NCBI RefSeq assembly: GCF_019345525.1
Contig: NZ_JAHKRA010000001.1
Coordinates: forward strand, 339,257-403,256
DNA: 64,000 nt
DNA from: Flavobacterium sp. NKUCC04_CG
Lineage (GTDB): Bacteria > Bacteroidota > Bacteroidia > Flavobacteriales > Flavobacteriaceae
Reading direction: 5' to 3'
Positions 25,852-34,893 of the stretch are shown piece by piece. Below the pieces are notes generated by a model. That model did no database searches and was not told where the DNA came from. It saw only the letters and a program-made list of their open reading frames with translations. Positions within the stretch are counted from its first letter, which is position 1. Every line of letters starts with the position of its first letter. The translations under genes and the position numbers were made by a program.

Positions 25852-28026
25852 TTAGAATTTAAGGGTCAAGCCTGCTAAAACATTAAAGGTCGCTTGCGGA
25901 AAATATCCCGCTCCCTCCACGGTGCTCAACCCAGCGTTTGTTTCTTCATCGTAAGAATAATAATACCCATTCGACAGGTATTTAACATCAAAAATATTAT
26001 TGGCCAAAACAGATAAACCGATAGATTGAAACCATCCCTTCATAGGAAATTCGTAATTCATACTGATGTCGTTGACAAAGTACGAATCCAACTTTGATTT
26101 TTTACTATCGACATTACCCATATACTGTTCCCCGACAAATTTGGTTAACCACGAAATATGCATGCCTTTAATAGGTACATAGGTCAAGATGTTTCCCGCA
26201 ATAAAACTCGGCGAAAACGCGATATCCGTATTTCCTAAATTGACTAATCCGCCATCCCATTCTGTATGGAAATCGATATTTTTATTGTCACTTATAGTAA
26301 CGCTTGGATTCCAATACACTTTTTGGTGTAGGCGCACTGTTGCGTCAATTTCCAATCCCAGACGGTAGCTGTCACCACTGTTTTCACGAATTGCAGCGCC
26401 AACATCATTTAAGGCTCCTGTCAAGACCAATTGATCCTTATAGCGCATATAATAAGCATTAACATTTACCGAAGCCGCTTCTGAATGATACCTCCATCCC
26501 AATTCAAAATCGTTTAGCTTTTCCGGCTTTGGGCTCCCATCTTTATAGTCGTTTCTACTGGGTTCTCTATGGGCACGAGCATAAGAAAAATACAATTGAT
26601 TTTCATTATTGGCTTGAAATGTTATTCCCGCTTTTGGATTAAAAAAATCAAAAGTATCGTTGACCTTGCCCGTTTCTAACCCATCGGCTTTATATTGTAC
26701 CTTTCGAAATTGTAAGTCACCATATAGGCTCCATTTTGGAGCAAATTGATAGGTCGCCTTAACATAGGCATTCATATCGGTTTTAACCGCGTCGTCGTCG
26801 TAATATTTTTGATTGTAATCATATTTTACCGGTTGCTTAACCCATAGTATCGTTCCGAAGTGATTGCCTTCATATCTATTTGCTGCTCCACCAACAATAA
26901 CATCTAGGTTTTCCTGTTTATAATTTACCGAAAAAGTAAAGCCATAAAAATCATTTTCTAACCATTTCTGACGTACGATATCTGTTTTTTTAATCTCCTT
27001 TCCATCGACCATAATCGGACTAAATCCGTATTCCGCAAACTTGCCGTTGACTTTATAGTTCTCATAATAGCCCTTCCCCATGGTATAATGAAGAGCCGCA
27101 TTGCTCGTCCATTTTTCGGACCATCGCTCGTTCCAATGCAATTGAAAATGATCTTGTTTGTAGTTATCGGTTTCATTATCGTAAAACTTCATGACACCCG
27201 CATTGTCGTAATACACTCCAGAAGTATTAAATCGACGATTGTTTTCGAGTTTGTCGGGGTCTTCTAGTCCATTCCAAGCTTGATAAGTTTTTTGATCTCC
27301 TCCAAACGCCAATGCCTTAATCAAAGTAGTCTTACCCAAAAAAGTTCCTTGTAAGAAATAAGATTTCAAGTCCGATGAAGCCCTATCGATATAGCCATCC
27401 GAATGTATGTTCGACAGACGTCCAGCTAATTCAAAATGATTATTCATCAATCCTGTACTGAATTTCACTGTGTGTTTTCTGGTATTATAACTCCCAAAAG
27501 AATTGGATATCTCCCCAGTACTTTTATACGAATAAGAATCCGTAAGCAAGTTTAAACTGGCTCCAAAAGCAGCAGATCCATTGGTGGAAGTTCCAACACC
27601 GCGTTGCAACTGAAGGTTCTGAATGGATGAAGTAAAATCGGGCATATTAACCCAAAAACTACCTTGAGACTCTCCGTCGTTATAAGGAATTCCGTTTAAG
27701 GTTACATTGACCCGAGTAGCATCGCTACCCCGGACACGAATGCTCGAATACCCGACACCATTCCCAGCATCTGTAGTCATCACTACCGACGGCATAAAAT
27801 TCATCATAGCAGGAATGTCCTGTCCAAGGTTTCTCTTGGCTAGCGCTTCTTTACTTAAATTACTATAAGCGATGGGAGTTTTGTCGTCCACGCGAATCGA
27901 CGCCACTAAAATTTCATCTAAAGCGGTTACTTTAGTAGAGTCTACCGCTATACTCTCTTGCGCCATTCCTGAAATCGACGTCAATAATGCGAGAGCAAAA
28001 GATGGGTAAAAAAAAGTTTTTTTCAT
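25852..28026 (-). CDS. TonB-dependent outer-membrane receptor, probable thiamine receptor
   Basis: A 724-residue receptor with signal peptide (LLTSISGMAQES), a TonB-box-like segment TALDEILVAS near residue 35, a plug domain (IRVRGSDATRVNVTLNGIPYND) and a 22-strand barrel ending in phenylalanine (LAGLTLKF). A TPP riboswitch directly precedes it, and a PnuC-type transporter gene lies just upstream. In Bacteroidota, receptors under TPP control are predicted thiamine or thiamine-precursor importers (Omr1 type). The receptor call is firm; the ligand is inferred from the riboswitch. Confidence 0.9.
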   Translation of the reverse strand: MKKTFFYPSFALALLTSISGMAQESIAVDSTKVTALDEILVASIRVDDKTPIAYSNLSKEALAKRNLGQDIPAMMNFMPSVVMTTDAGNGVGYSSIRVRGSDATRVNVTLNGIPYNDGESQGSFWVNMPDFTSSIQNLQLQRGVGTSTNGSAAFGASLNLLTDSYSYKSTGEISNSFGSYNTRKHTVKFSTGLMNNHFELAGRLSNIHSDGYIDRASSDLKSYFLQGTFLGKTTLIKALAFGGDQKTYQAWNGLEDPDKLENNRRFNTSGVYYDNAGVMKFYDNETDNYKQDHFQLHWNERWSEKWTSNAALHYTMGKGYYENYKVNGKFAEYGFSPIMVDGKEIKKTDIVRQKWLENDFYGFTFSVNYKQENLDVIVGGAANRYEGNHFGTILWVKQPVKYDYNQKYYDDDAVKTDMNAYVKATYQFAPKWSLYGDLQFRKVQYKADGLETGKVNDTFDFFNPKAGITFQANNENQLYFSYARAHREPSRNDYKDGSPKPEKLNDFELGWRYHSEAASVNVNAYYMRYKDQLVLTGALNDVGAAIRENSGDSYRLGLEIDATVRLHQKVYWNPSVTISDNKNIDFHTEWDGGLVNLGNTDIAFSPSFIAGNILTYVPIKGMHISWLTKFVGEQYMGNVDSKKSKLDSYFVNDISMNYEFPMKGWFQSIGLSVLANNIFDVKYLSNGYYYSYDEETNAGLSTVEGAGYFPQATFNVLAGLTLKF

Positions 28027-28107
28027 TCGTAAAAAAGTTTTTTACAAATAAAAGGGGCAATTATTTATTATTAATAATTACACATGGTATTCCGCGAGCT
28101 CAACAGT

Positions 28108-28194
28108 ACGTCAAACTCTTTTTCCCTTGACAGCATTACCCGTCCAGGTTCTATGGGTATAATCTCAGCCTTTTTCGGCACCCCTTTGAGACGT
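28108..28194 (-). promoter_or_regulatory. TPP (THI-box) riboswitch
   Basis: On the minus strand the aptamer core reads GGGGTGCC, GGCTGAGATTATACCC, GAACCTGGACGGGTAATGC and AAGGGAA in the correct order, which are the conserved THI-box segments, with a P1 stem from ACGTC/GACGT at the ends. It stands 82 bp before the TonB-receptor start. No strong terminator lies between, so control may act at translation. Confidence 0.93.
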
Positions 28195-28196
28195 TG

Positions 28197-28226
28197 CAAA
28201 AGTATTGGTTATTCTTCAAAATACAA
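28197..28226 (-). promoter_or_regulatory. Promoter of the riboswitch-receptor transcript
   Basis: On the minus strand TTG (28226-28224), a 19-bp spacer and TACTTTTG (28204-28197) form a full consensus promoter. The aptamer begins three bases later, so transcription starts within or just before its P1 stem. Confidence 0.75.
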
Positions 28227-28299
28227 GTTTTTTTTACTAGAAAGAATTTCTAAATAGTTCGATACTTACAAGTATTTTTTTTCGATACTGTTTTTTATT

Positions 28300-28704
28300 C
28301 TAATCTAAATCGGGCCTTCTACGCATAGCCTTTTTTAGCGACAACTGTTGTTTGTTGTCTTTGCGTTTTTTAATTACGCTCCGTGATACTCTAGTTGCTC
28401 TTCGTGGTTTTTCCCTGATTAAAGCCGTTTCTAATATAGAAAAGAATCGGGCTATTGCTCCGTCCTTATTGCGAATCTGACTCCGAGTAGCATCGCATTC
28501 CAACTGCAACACAGCCTCTTTTGACAACCGATTGCGCAACGCCACTTCCAAACGTTCTATTTGTTCTTCTGAAAACGCTAATGTCTTGGACAACTCCCAC
28601 GTCAACACTACCTTAGAGGATACTTTATTTACATGCTGTCCTCCAGCTCCACCACTTCGAATGGCTTTAAACTGCAATTCCGACAGTAATTTTTCTTTAT
28701 TCAC
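28300..28704 (-). CDS. arfB: Alternative ribosome-rescue factor / peptidyl-tRNA hydrolase ArfB
   Basis: A 134-residue release-factor-like protein that frees ribosomes stalled on truncated mRNA. It has the catalytic GGQ in RSGGAGGQHVNKVSSKV near residues 17-33 and the basic C-terminal tail KKRKDNKQQLSLKKAMRRR that enters the mRNA channel. It lacks the stop-codon recognition domain, as expected. Its start overlaps the end of the PnuC-type gene by eight bases, so the two form an operon. Confidence 0.95.
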   Translation of the reverse strand: MNKEKLLSELQFKAIRSGGAGGQHVNKVSSKVVLTWELSKTLAFSEEQIERLEVALRNRLSKEAVLQLECDATRSQIRNKDGAIARFFSILETALIREKPRRATRVSRSVIKKRKDNKQQLSLKKAMRRRPDLD

Positions 28705-29332
28705 TGTTACTTTTATTTAATTTCTCCCCTTCTAATATGGTCCGCCATTCCAAATAAGCTTTAATGGCTAAGGCCGTAAAAATAATAAATTGAACCGATA
28801 ATATTCCCAAGCCTCTATATGCATATAACGGTATGGAAATAATATCTCCAATAATCCATAAAGTCCAGTTCTCAATCTTTTTTAAGGCCATAAAATACAT
28901 GCCGGTAAAGAAAATTCCAGACGTCAACATATCGATATAATTTTCTGGATGAATATCGTAGTCGAAAATGCGATATACCCCATAAACAACCGCTATAGTA
29001 ACCAAAAATATCAACACCCCAATTTTCTTCTCTCTAGTATTGGTTCGCGTTATCTTTAGGGTTTGTTTGTTAACGTCTACTTTACTCCAATTATACCAAC
29101 CGTATAAACTCATCACGGAATAATAAGCATTTAAAACCACCTCGCCCAAATAACCTGCTAAGAACAACAAATAGACCGATATAACCGTAGCGATCAATCC
29201 TGTTGGATATACCCGTATATTTTCTTTACCCGCATACCAAACACTCAAAATACCGAATATAAAAACGACAAATTCTAATATTATCTGAGTCCAAGATGTG
29301 TCTTTATAGGCATTAAAGAAGAAGTCAACCAT
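28697..29332 (-). CDS. PnuC/PnuT-type vitamin transporter
   Basis: A 211-residue inner-membrane protein with about seven helices and the PnuC-family core VYPTGLIATVISVYLLFLAGYLGEVVLNAYYSVMSLYGWYNW, and NWTLWIIGDIISIPLYAYRG near residues 150-170. PnuC transports nicotinamide riboside, while PnuT relatives carry thiamine. It lies two genes upstream of a TPP-riboswitch-controlled TonB receptor, which favours thiamine, although it is not itself behind that riboswitch. The family is clear; the substrate is inferred from context. Confidence 0.88.
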   Translation of the reverse strand: MVDFFFNAYKDTSWTQIILEFVVFIFGILSVWYAGKENIRVYPTGLIATVISVYLLFLAGYLGEVVLNAYYSVMSLYGWYNWSKVDVNKQTLKITRTNTREKKIGVLIFLVTIAVVYGVYRIFDYDIHPENYIDMLTSGIFFTGMYFMALKKIENWTLWIIGDIISIPLYAYRGLGILSVQFIIFTALAIKAYLEWRTILEGEKLNKSNSE

Positions 29333-29346
29333 TTTGTAGTGTAATA

Positions 29347-29375
29347 AAAAACCGCATTCGAAAATACGGTTTATA
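29347..29375 (-). terminator. Terminator of the Bax-inhibitor-1 family gene
   Basis: On the minus strand AAACCGTATT pairs with AATGCGGTTT (one G-T pair) around a TTCG loop and runs into a T-rich tract. It lies 19 bp past the stop of the gene at 29394. Confidence 0.8.
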
Positions 29376-29393
29376 GATTTTTAATAGCTTATC

Positions 29394-30083
29394 TTAATTT
29401 CTACTCATTAACAATCGCAATATATACCAAAACAACAACATTAAAGAAGCGAACAAGGACAAAGCAGCTGGAACGTATTGTTCGGTACTGTATTCGTTTT
29501 TTATATTGTATGTTGAGTACAATATGGAGCCTGAAGCCAATAAAATCATTGCTCCAGAAAACCATAATCCCAAGTCAAAACCAAAAATCATTCCCGCTAC
29601 AATCAAGCCCATCGCTACGAAAAAGCCCATGGTTAATATCGATTTTAGAAATGAAAAATCCGTTTTAGTTAAAAAGACTACCGCTGTTAAACCCAAAAAC
29701 AAACCGCCAGTCAAAATCGCTGCCTGATTGATCAACTCCATTCCACCAGAATAATAAATAGCGATGTAAATCAAGGGTACAAACAACAAGGCTTGCGCTA
29801 ATATATATAATCCAAAACCGAGATACTGTTGACTCGGATTAGCACTTTTATAAGTCATTTTTTGAGCAAACCAAGTGATTCCCATAAAGGCCCCTAACAT
29901 AACCAACCACAAATAACCTTGAGTCATGTTCAGCATAAAATCTACCAAGGGGTCAATTTTTAGCAATAGACTTTCTATAATTACAAAAGCAAAAACGCCT
30001 AATGCTAAATGCGTATAGGTCTTTCTATAAAATGTCACTTTTTCAGAATCGGTAGCCTGAGCTACTAAAATATTTGTTTCCAT
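29394..30083 (-). CDS. Bax inhibitor-1/YccA family membrane protein
   Basis: A 229-residue inner-membrane protein with seven hydrophobic helices spanning about residues 28-228, a length and layout typical of the BI-1/YccA family. It starts in a soluble stretch (ATDSEKVTFYRKTYTHLALG). E. coli YccA modulates the FtsH protease, and some family members are pH-sensitive calcium leak channels. Which role applies here cannot be read. It has its own terminator downstream. Confidence 0.9.
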   Translation of the reverse strand: METNILVAQATDSEKVTFYRKTYTHLALGVFAFVIIESLLLKIDPLVDFMLNMTQGYLWLVMLGAFMGITWFAQKMTYKSANPSQQYLGFGLYILAQALLFVPLIYIAIYYSGGMELINQAAILTGGLFLGLTAVVFLTKTDFSFLKSILTMGFFVAMGLIVAGMIFGFDLGLWFSGAMILLASGSILYSTYNIKNEYSTEQYVPAALSLFASLMLLFWYILRLLMSRN

Positions 30084-30157
30084 TATTCAAATTTTTTCGC
30101 ATTTATACCAAGCGAAGATACTAATAAAAAGATTTATGTCATGATCTTTACCCAAAA

Positions 30158-30790
30158 TCACAACGAGGTATAGACCAATACAAAATTCTCAATTACCAAG
30201 AAGTAAAAAGTAAAATCATGAGAAAATTCGTCTGATATTACTTGACAGTGCCCTTCTTGAGCATCTAGGTTAAAAGGAAACACATGCATATGACTCTTAA
30301 AACTCAGACTGCGCGAATTACACATTTTATACATGGCTTCTTTAGCCCCCCAAATGACCGTTAATTGCTTGACTTTTTCCCCAATTGGATTCGCTACTGC
30401 AAACATTTGTTCTTGTTCATTAGTGAATTTATCGGCTATACGGATTATCTTTTCACGCATCATTTCTATGTCAATACCTACATTATGATCACTAATTATA
30501 AGTGCAGCATAGGTAAAGGAATGCGTAATTGAAATATGCTTCCCATCGACTAAATGCGGTTTGCCATTTTCGTCGTATTGCAAATCAGAGTCGCTATACC
30601 CCGCCGCTTTTAATAGATGACGTATGCTAAGAAAGCCACATTGATGACTAACAGATTTCATGCCAAGCAATCGTTGTCGCGTCGTTTCAAGCAGTTCAAT
30701 GCCCTGAATAAGGCTATCAAAATCTTCGGCTATTTTCCAGATAAACACCTGTGTACTAGCATTAACTGTAATTATTCTGTCTAATGGCAT
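30158..30790 (-). CDS. 4'-phosphopantetheinyl transferase superfamily protein
   Basis: A 210-residue Sfp-type enzyme that transfers the CoA phosphopantetheine arm to carrier proteins. It has [16 protein letters not shown], the magnesium-binding VGIDIE motif near residue 107, and [12 protein letters not shown] near 150 with the conserved Lys-Glu. An upstream ATG at 30961 would add 57 residues, but that extension overlaps the divergent ahcY gene and has no family counterpart, so the start [10 protein letters not shown] at 30790 is preferred. No polyketide or peptide synthetase is visible in the window. Confidence 0.88.
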   Translation of the reverse strand: MPLDRIITVNASTQVFIWKIAEDFDSLIQGIELLETTRQRLLGMKSVSHQCGFLSIRHLLKAAGYSDSDLQYDENGKPHLVDGKHISITHSFTYAALIISDHNVGIDIEMMREKIIRIADKFTNEQEQMFAVANPIGEKVKQLTVIWGAKEAMYKMCNSRSLSFKSHMHVFPFNLDAQEGHCQVISDEFSHDFTFYFLVIENFVLVYTSL

Positions 30791-30914
30791 TTTAGAATTT
30801 TTAGAGTATGGTTTAGACAAACTCCTTAACGACGAATTAAGATTCGCATTTCTCTTTTTAAAAAGGAATTCCGTAAGTTTGTATAAAAATTTTGTAAATA
30901 CAAATATACAACAG

Positions 30915-32231
30915 ATGAGCACAAAAATACCGCCTTTTGTGGCATACAAAGTGAAAGACATTTCTCTGGCTTCTTGGGGAAGAAAAGAAATAGAATTGGC
31001 CGAAGCAGAGATGCCCGGACTAATGGCTCTTAGACAAGAATATCACAACGAACAACCGTTAAAAGGAGCAAGAATTGCGGGTTGTTTACACATGACTATT
31101 CAAACTGCTGTTTTAATCGAAACTTTAGTAGCTTTAGGTGCCGAAGTAACTTGGAGTTCTTGTAATATTTTCTCTACACAGGATCAAGCTGCTGCTGCTA
31201 TAGCAGAAAGCGGGGTTCAGGTTTATGCTTGGAAAGGCTTAAACGAAGTTGATTTTGACTGGTGTATCGAGCAAACCCTTTTCTTTGGAGAAGACAGAAA
31301 ACCATTGAATATGATTTTGGACGATGGTGGTGATTTAACCAACATGGTTATTGACCGTTTCCCAGAATTGGTTGATGGAATTAAAGGACTTTCTGAGGAA
31401 ACGACAACTGGAGTTCACCGTTTGTACGAAAGAATGAAAAACGGCACTTTACCGATGCCTGCTATCAACGTTAATGATTCGGTTACTAAGTCTAAATTTG
31501 ACAACAAATACGGTTGTAAGGAATCGGCAGTAGATGCGATTCGTCGTGCTACTGATTTAATGTTGGCTGGTAAACGTGTAATTGTATGTGGATATGGTGA
31601 TGTGGGTAAAGGAACTGCAGCATCATTCCGCGGAGCTGGATCTATCGTTACCGTAACAGAAATCGACCCTATCTGTGCTTTACAAGCAGCTATGGATGGT
31701 TTTGAAGTTAAAAAATTAGACACGGTTATTGCTAATGCCGACATTATTATTACCACAACTGGAAATAAAGATATCGTAGTGGGTCGTCATTTCGAAAAGA
31801 TGAAAGACAAAACGGTAGTATGTAATATCGGTCATTTTGACAATGAAATCGATATCGCTTGGTTAAACAGCAACCACGGTGCTTCTAAAGTAGAAATAAA
31901 GCCTCAGGTTGATAAATATACGATCAACGGTACAGATATCATCATTTTAGCAGAAGGTCGCTTAGTAAACCTAGGTTGCGCTACAGGCCACCCTTCGTTT
32001 GTTATGTCAAATTCATTTACCAATCAAACTTTGGCTCAAATTGAATTGTGGAAAAACAGCGAACAATACAACAATGAAGTTTATATGTTACCGAAATATT
32101 TAGATGAAAAAGTAGCCCGTTTGCACTTAAATAAAATTGGAGTAGAACTGGAAGTTTTATCTACAGATCAAGCAGACTATATTGGTGTAACACCTGAAGG
32201 CCCATACAAACCGGAATACTATAGATATTAG
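30915..32231 (+). CDS. ahcY: Adenosylhomocysteinase (S-adenosyl-L-homocysteine hydrolase)
   Basis: A 438-residue NAD-dependent enzyme that splits SAH to adenosine and homocysteine and so keeps methylation going. Signatures are [46 protein letters not shown] (NAD-binding Rossmann motif), [12 protein letters not shown] and the C-terminal [12 protein letters not shown] with the terminal Lys and Tyr that bind NAD. A TTG at 30879 would add 12 residues not found in the family, so the ATG at 30915 is used. TAAGTTTG at 30874-30881 may be its -7 box. Confidence 0.97.
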   Translation: MSTKIPPFVAYKVKDISLASWGRKEIELAEAEMPGLMALRQEYHNEQPLKGARIAGCLHMTIQTAVLIETLVALGAEVTWSSCNIFSTQDQAAAAIAESGVQVYAWKGLNEVDFDWCIEQTLFFGEDRKPLNMILDDGGDLTNMVIDRFPELVDGIKGLSEETTTGVHRLYERMKNGTLPMPAINVNDSVTKSKFDNKYGCKESAVDAIRRATDLMLAGKRVIVCGYGDVGKGTAASFRGAGSIVTVTEIDPICALQAAMDGFEVKKLDTVIANADIIITTTGNKDIVVGRHFEKMKDKTVVCNIGHFDNEIDIAWLNSNHGASKVEIKPQVDKYTINGTDIIILAEGRLVNLGCATGHPSFVMSNSFTNQTLAQIELWKNSEQYNNEVYMLPKYLDEKVARLHLNKIGVELEVLSTDQADYIGVTPEGPYKPEYYRY

Positions 32232-32253
32232 TGTCATAGATTATTAAAAACAA

Positions 32254-32288
32254 AAGGGGCTATCTTTTAGATAGCCCCTTCTGTTTTT
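32254..32288 (+). terminator. Rho-independent terminator of ahcY
   Basis: AAGGGGCTATCT pairs perfectly with AGATAGCCCCTT around three T, with a T-rich tail. It lies 22 bp past the ahcY stop. Confidence 0.9.
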
Positions 32289-32365
32289 AGCTTTTTTCTT
32301 TATGACAATAAATTTATTGTTGTTTAAAATCAGTTAAAAAACACATTTTAAGCAACAATATTTTG

Positions 32366-32407
32366 AAAAGACAGGCCGTATCGGGTTTCGATACGGCCTG
32401 TCTTTTT
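32366..32407 (+). terminator. Second, free-standing strong hairpin downstream of ahcY
   Basis: An 18-bp perfect stem, AAAAGACAGGCCGTATCG with CGATACGGCCTGTCTTTT, encloses GGTTT and continues into T. It comes 78 bp after the ahcY terminator with no gene between them, so its own transcript, if any, would be a short RNA. It may also be a back-up terminator that insulates the convergent SusCD operon. Confidence 0.7.
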
Positions 32408-32522
32408 AGTGTACTAAAAAACGGCTACAGACCATTCCAATCAACAGCAAAAATAGCGCTTCTATCGAGACATCGTCTTGCAAAATAAATGGCAAAATAT
32501 AAAGCCACAATCAACCAAGAAT

Positions 32523-32555
32523 AAAAAAAGCCCAGTGAAATCACTGAGCTTTTTA
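32523..32555 (-). terminator. Terminator of the SusCD operon
   Basis: On the minus strand AAAAAGCTCAGTGA pairs with TCACTGGGCTTTTT (one mismatch) and is followed by more T. It lies about 31 bp past the end of the DUF4302 gene. Confidence 0.85.
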
Positions 32556-32585
32556 AATTTATTTAATCAAAAACATATGTTTTAT

Positions 32586-33896
32586 TTAATTAAAACCATA
32601 CACTGCAAATTTGATCTTAATTTGACTTGCAGAAGTTATCGAGAAAGCAGGATTACCATACTCTCCGGTTTGTCCTTCTCTTTTAACAAAAAATCCAGCT
32701 GATTGAATCAAAGCATCATCTATAACTTGAAGTTCTGCAGGAAGTGTTCCATTAACCGAAACATTAGTAAAAATCAATCTACCATCAGCGCCACTAGAAA
32801 GTCTAACTCTACGCAAAATAGGAGCTTTACCTTTTAAGAAGCTATATTGAATAGCTGAATTATTACCGTTAAAGCTAATATCGATTCTCTCTAACATTGA
32901 ACCGGTTTCACCATAACCAACAGATTTAAAATATTCCATCATAACTTTATTAAACAGCATAGAGTTTACGGATACTCCACGTAGAGATGACTCCAAATGC
33001 GCCACATCCTTACCGGCTAGAAAAGCTCTATAATCGTCTGTAACGAATAAAGGCATTTGAAGATTTTTAACGGTTACTGTTCCAGTACTTGCTGTACCAA
33101 TAAACTCATCACTTCCAGCATTATAATCCAAGAACTTAACCAATTCTCCACCTACATTAATAGCAGGGCTTACAACAAGACCCGTAGCAGTATATCCGAA
33201 ACCGATTCCACCCTCTTTATTTAGCGGAGTTCCATCTTCACTTGATACTAATCCAAAACGAGAACTTCCATTGTAATCTAATGCGTATTTTTGTAAATTC
33301 CCGCCATCATTTACAATAAGACTCTTAAACATAGTGGTTTGAGGTCCATCAAATTTAAGGAACATCTGTTTGTTTTTAGAAAGGTCGAATTGTTTTTCCT
33401 CTGCAGTAGCCGCAGTAAAAACAATCGTATTTCTGCTAGTATGTCCTTTAAAAATAATTTTTCCTTCTTCATACTTATCTATCAAAAACTCGATATCTGC
33501 ATGATTTGTCATTTCATTATCCTTAATAAACTCATGAACAACACTTCCAGTAGGAAAACTCAAAGCAATCGTGCTCAACAACACAAAATTGTACTCGTCG
33601 TTCTGTATACTCGTATCGTCAAAATTTCTATCTGACCTCACTTGAACACTACCGTTTTCATTAAAGTCCATCCACATTTGATATCCACCCAACAACTTAT
33701 TGTTAGGGAAAAACTCCACAATCCAGCCATTTTCAGCACTAAGCAAAGCTGCCTGCAATTTCTTTTCAGCCTCCTTTAATCTCGTAGATGCATCAACACC
33801 ATCTATTCCAACAGAACTATCGTCACTATTACAAGAAGTAAAGACACTACCAGAAATAGCTAAAAAAAGAACTGCTATATATTTAAATCTCTTCAT
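32586..33896 (-). CDS. DUF4302 domain-containing lipoprotein
   Basis: A 436-residue lipoprotein (signal SGSVFTSCNS, Cys21). The N-terminal part has ENGWIVEFFPNNKLLGGYQ and a FLKFDGPQT-type segment that recall DUF4302 lipoproteins found beside SusC/SusD and zinc-metallohydrolase genes. The rest is beta-rich. It is the last gene of the operon and is separated from the metallohydrolase by two bases. It probably sits on the cell surface and helps bind or process the operon's substrate; this role is inferred. Confidence 0.75.
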   Translation of the reverse strand: MKRFKYIAVLFLAISGSVFTSCNSDDSSVGIDGVDASTRLKEAEKKLQAALLSAENGWIVEFFPNNKLLGGYQMWMDFNENGSVQVRSDRNFDDTSIQNDEYNFVLLSTIALSFPTGSVVHEFIKDNEMTNHADIEFLIDKYEEGKIIFKGHTSRNTIVFTAATAEEKQFDLSKNKQMFLKFDGPQTTMFKSLIVNDGGNLQKYALDYNGSSRFGLVSSEDGTPLNKEGGIGFGYTATGLVVSPAINVGGELVKFLDYNAGSDEFIGTASTGTVTVKNLQMPLFVTDDYRAFLAGKDVAHLESSLRGVSVNSMLFNKVMMEYFKSVGYGETGSMLERIDISFNGNNSAIQYSFLKGKAPILRRVRLSSGADGRLIFTNVSVNGTLPAELQVIDDALIQSAGFFVKREGQTGEYGNPAFSITSASQIKIKFAVYGFN

Positions 33897-33898
33897 AA

Positions 33899-34891
33899 TT
33901 ATTTTTTATTATTAATTCCAGTCCAATCATATTCACAGTAATGAACTTTACCATTTGCAGTTACTCCATAAGGGCTTTTTGCTCCAATAGACTTCGCTCC
34001 AGTAGGATTCAACAAAGGTGAGTCAGCTGCATTTCTGTTAGCAACTCTACAAACCTCTTCAAAGTCCACATTAAACTCCGTTTTGAAATAATCTCTAACG
34101 AAGTTTACTTTGTACATAATCTTAGCACGACCTGGTCTGTAAGTAGTAGTACCTGCAATTTTAAAAGACTCCAAAAATGCAGCATACTCTGCTTCGGTAT
34201 GCGTTAACAAATACGACGCCGTTTCAGCGAAATCTTCAAAGATATTATTAGACGCATAAGGCGTTACAAAACCCTTTTCATTTGCCTCTGAATCACTTAC
34301 ACCAGTCCAAGCAGGACTATAATCACTCATGGTCTGTTTTCCAAAATCACTTTCGCTAAACTCAATAGCTTGATTGATGATGTGGATGTATTCGTGTTGA
34401 ATGGTATGAATAAATTCCATAGCCTTATCTGGATTAACGATTACATCATCCACTTCATATAGCGTAACACGAACTCCTGAAGATGCCAAACCAAGCGTTC
34501 TTGAATTGTTTTCATTATATGCTGCACCACCTGCAAGCAAGAATTGGAATGGTCTAATATTTTTAATAAAATCAGGACTTGCAGCCTCATTATACGTATT
34601 GATCCAAACCTGTTTTACCATCTCCATAGCTGGTATAACATTGATTCTTTTCGAAGGATACAAATTTCTTAAAACATCACGTGAGGCACCATATTGATTA
34701 CGATCCCATTTATACAATACTTGAATTTTATAAGGATCTGTAAAATTCTCCTTAATATATAAACCCTCTGCGCTATTGTCAATTTCCGCGTCTTTTAGAA
34801 CACTCTCTTTATTAAGACTATCATCTTTTGAACATGCAGTCAAGCAGAACAACGCTGCTACAAATGCACTTTTTACAATATATTTTTTCAT
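33899..34891 (-). CDS. Substrate-import-associated zinc metallohydrolase lipoprotein
   Basis: A 330-residue lipoprotein (signal LFCLTACSKD, Cys20). The zinc-protease motif HTIQHEYIHIINQ is near residue 165 (HExxH with His, Glu, His), and a third ligand is probably the Glu of NIFEDFAETASYLL further on. This is the family of HExxH lipoproteins encoded beside SusC/SusD pairs in Bacteroidota. It sits between the SusD gene, two bases upstream, and the DUF4302 gene. It may cleave peptides or proteins at the cell surface before import. Confidence 0.88.
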   Translation of the reverse strand: MKKYIVKSAFVAALFCLTACSKDDSLNKESVLKDAEIDNSAEGLYIKENFTDPYKIQVLYKWDRNQYGASRDVLRNLYPSKRINVIPAMEMVKQVWINTYNEAASPDFIKNIRPFQFLLAGGAAYNENNSRTLGLASSGVRVTLYEVDDVIVNPDKAMEFIHTIQHEYIHIINQAIEFSESDFGKQTMSDYSPAWTGVSDSEANEKGFVTPYASNNIFEDFAETASYLLTHTEAEYAAFLESFKIAGTTTYRPGRAKIMYKVNFVRDYFKTEFNVDFEEVCRVANRNAADSPLLNPTGAKSIGAKSPYGVTANGKVHYCEYDWTGINNKK

Positions 34892-34893
34892 AA

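Noticed and set aside
30791..30961. 57-residue extension of the phosphopantetheinyl transferase
   Set aside because: Overlaps the ahcY gene and promoter and has no family counterpart.
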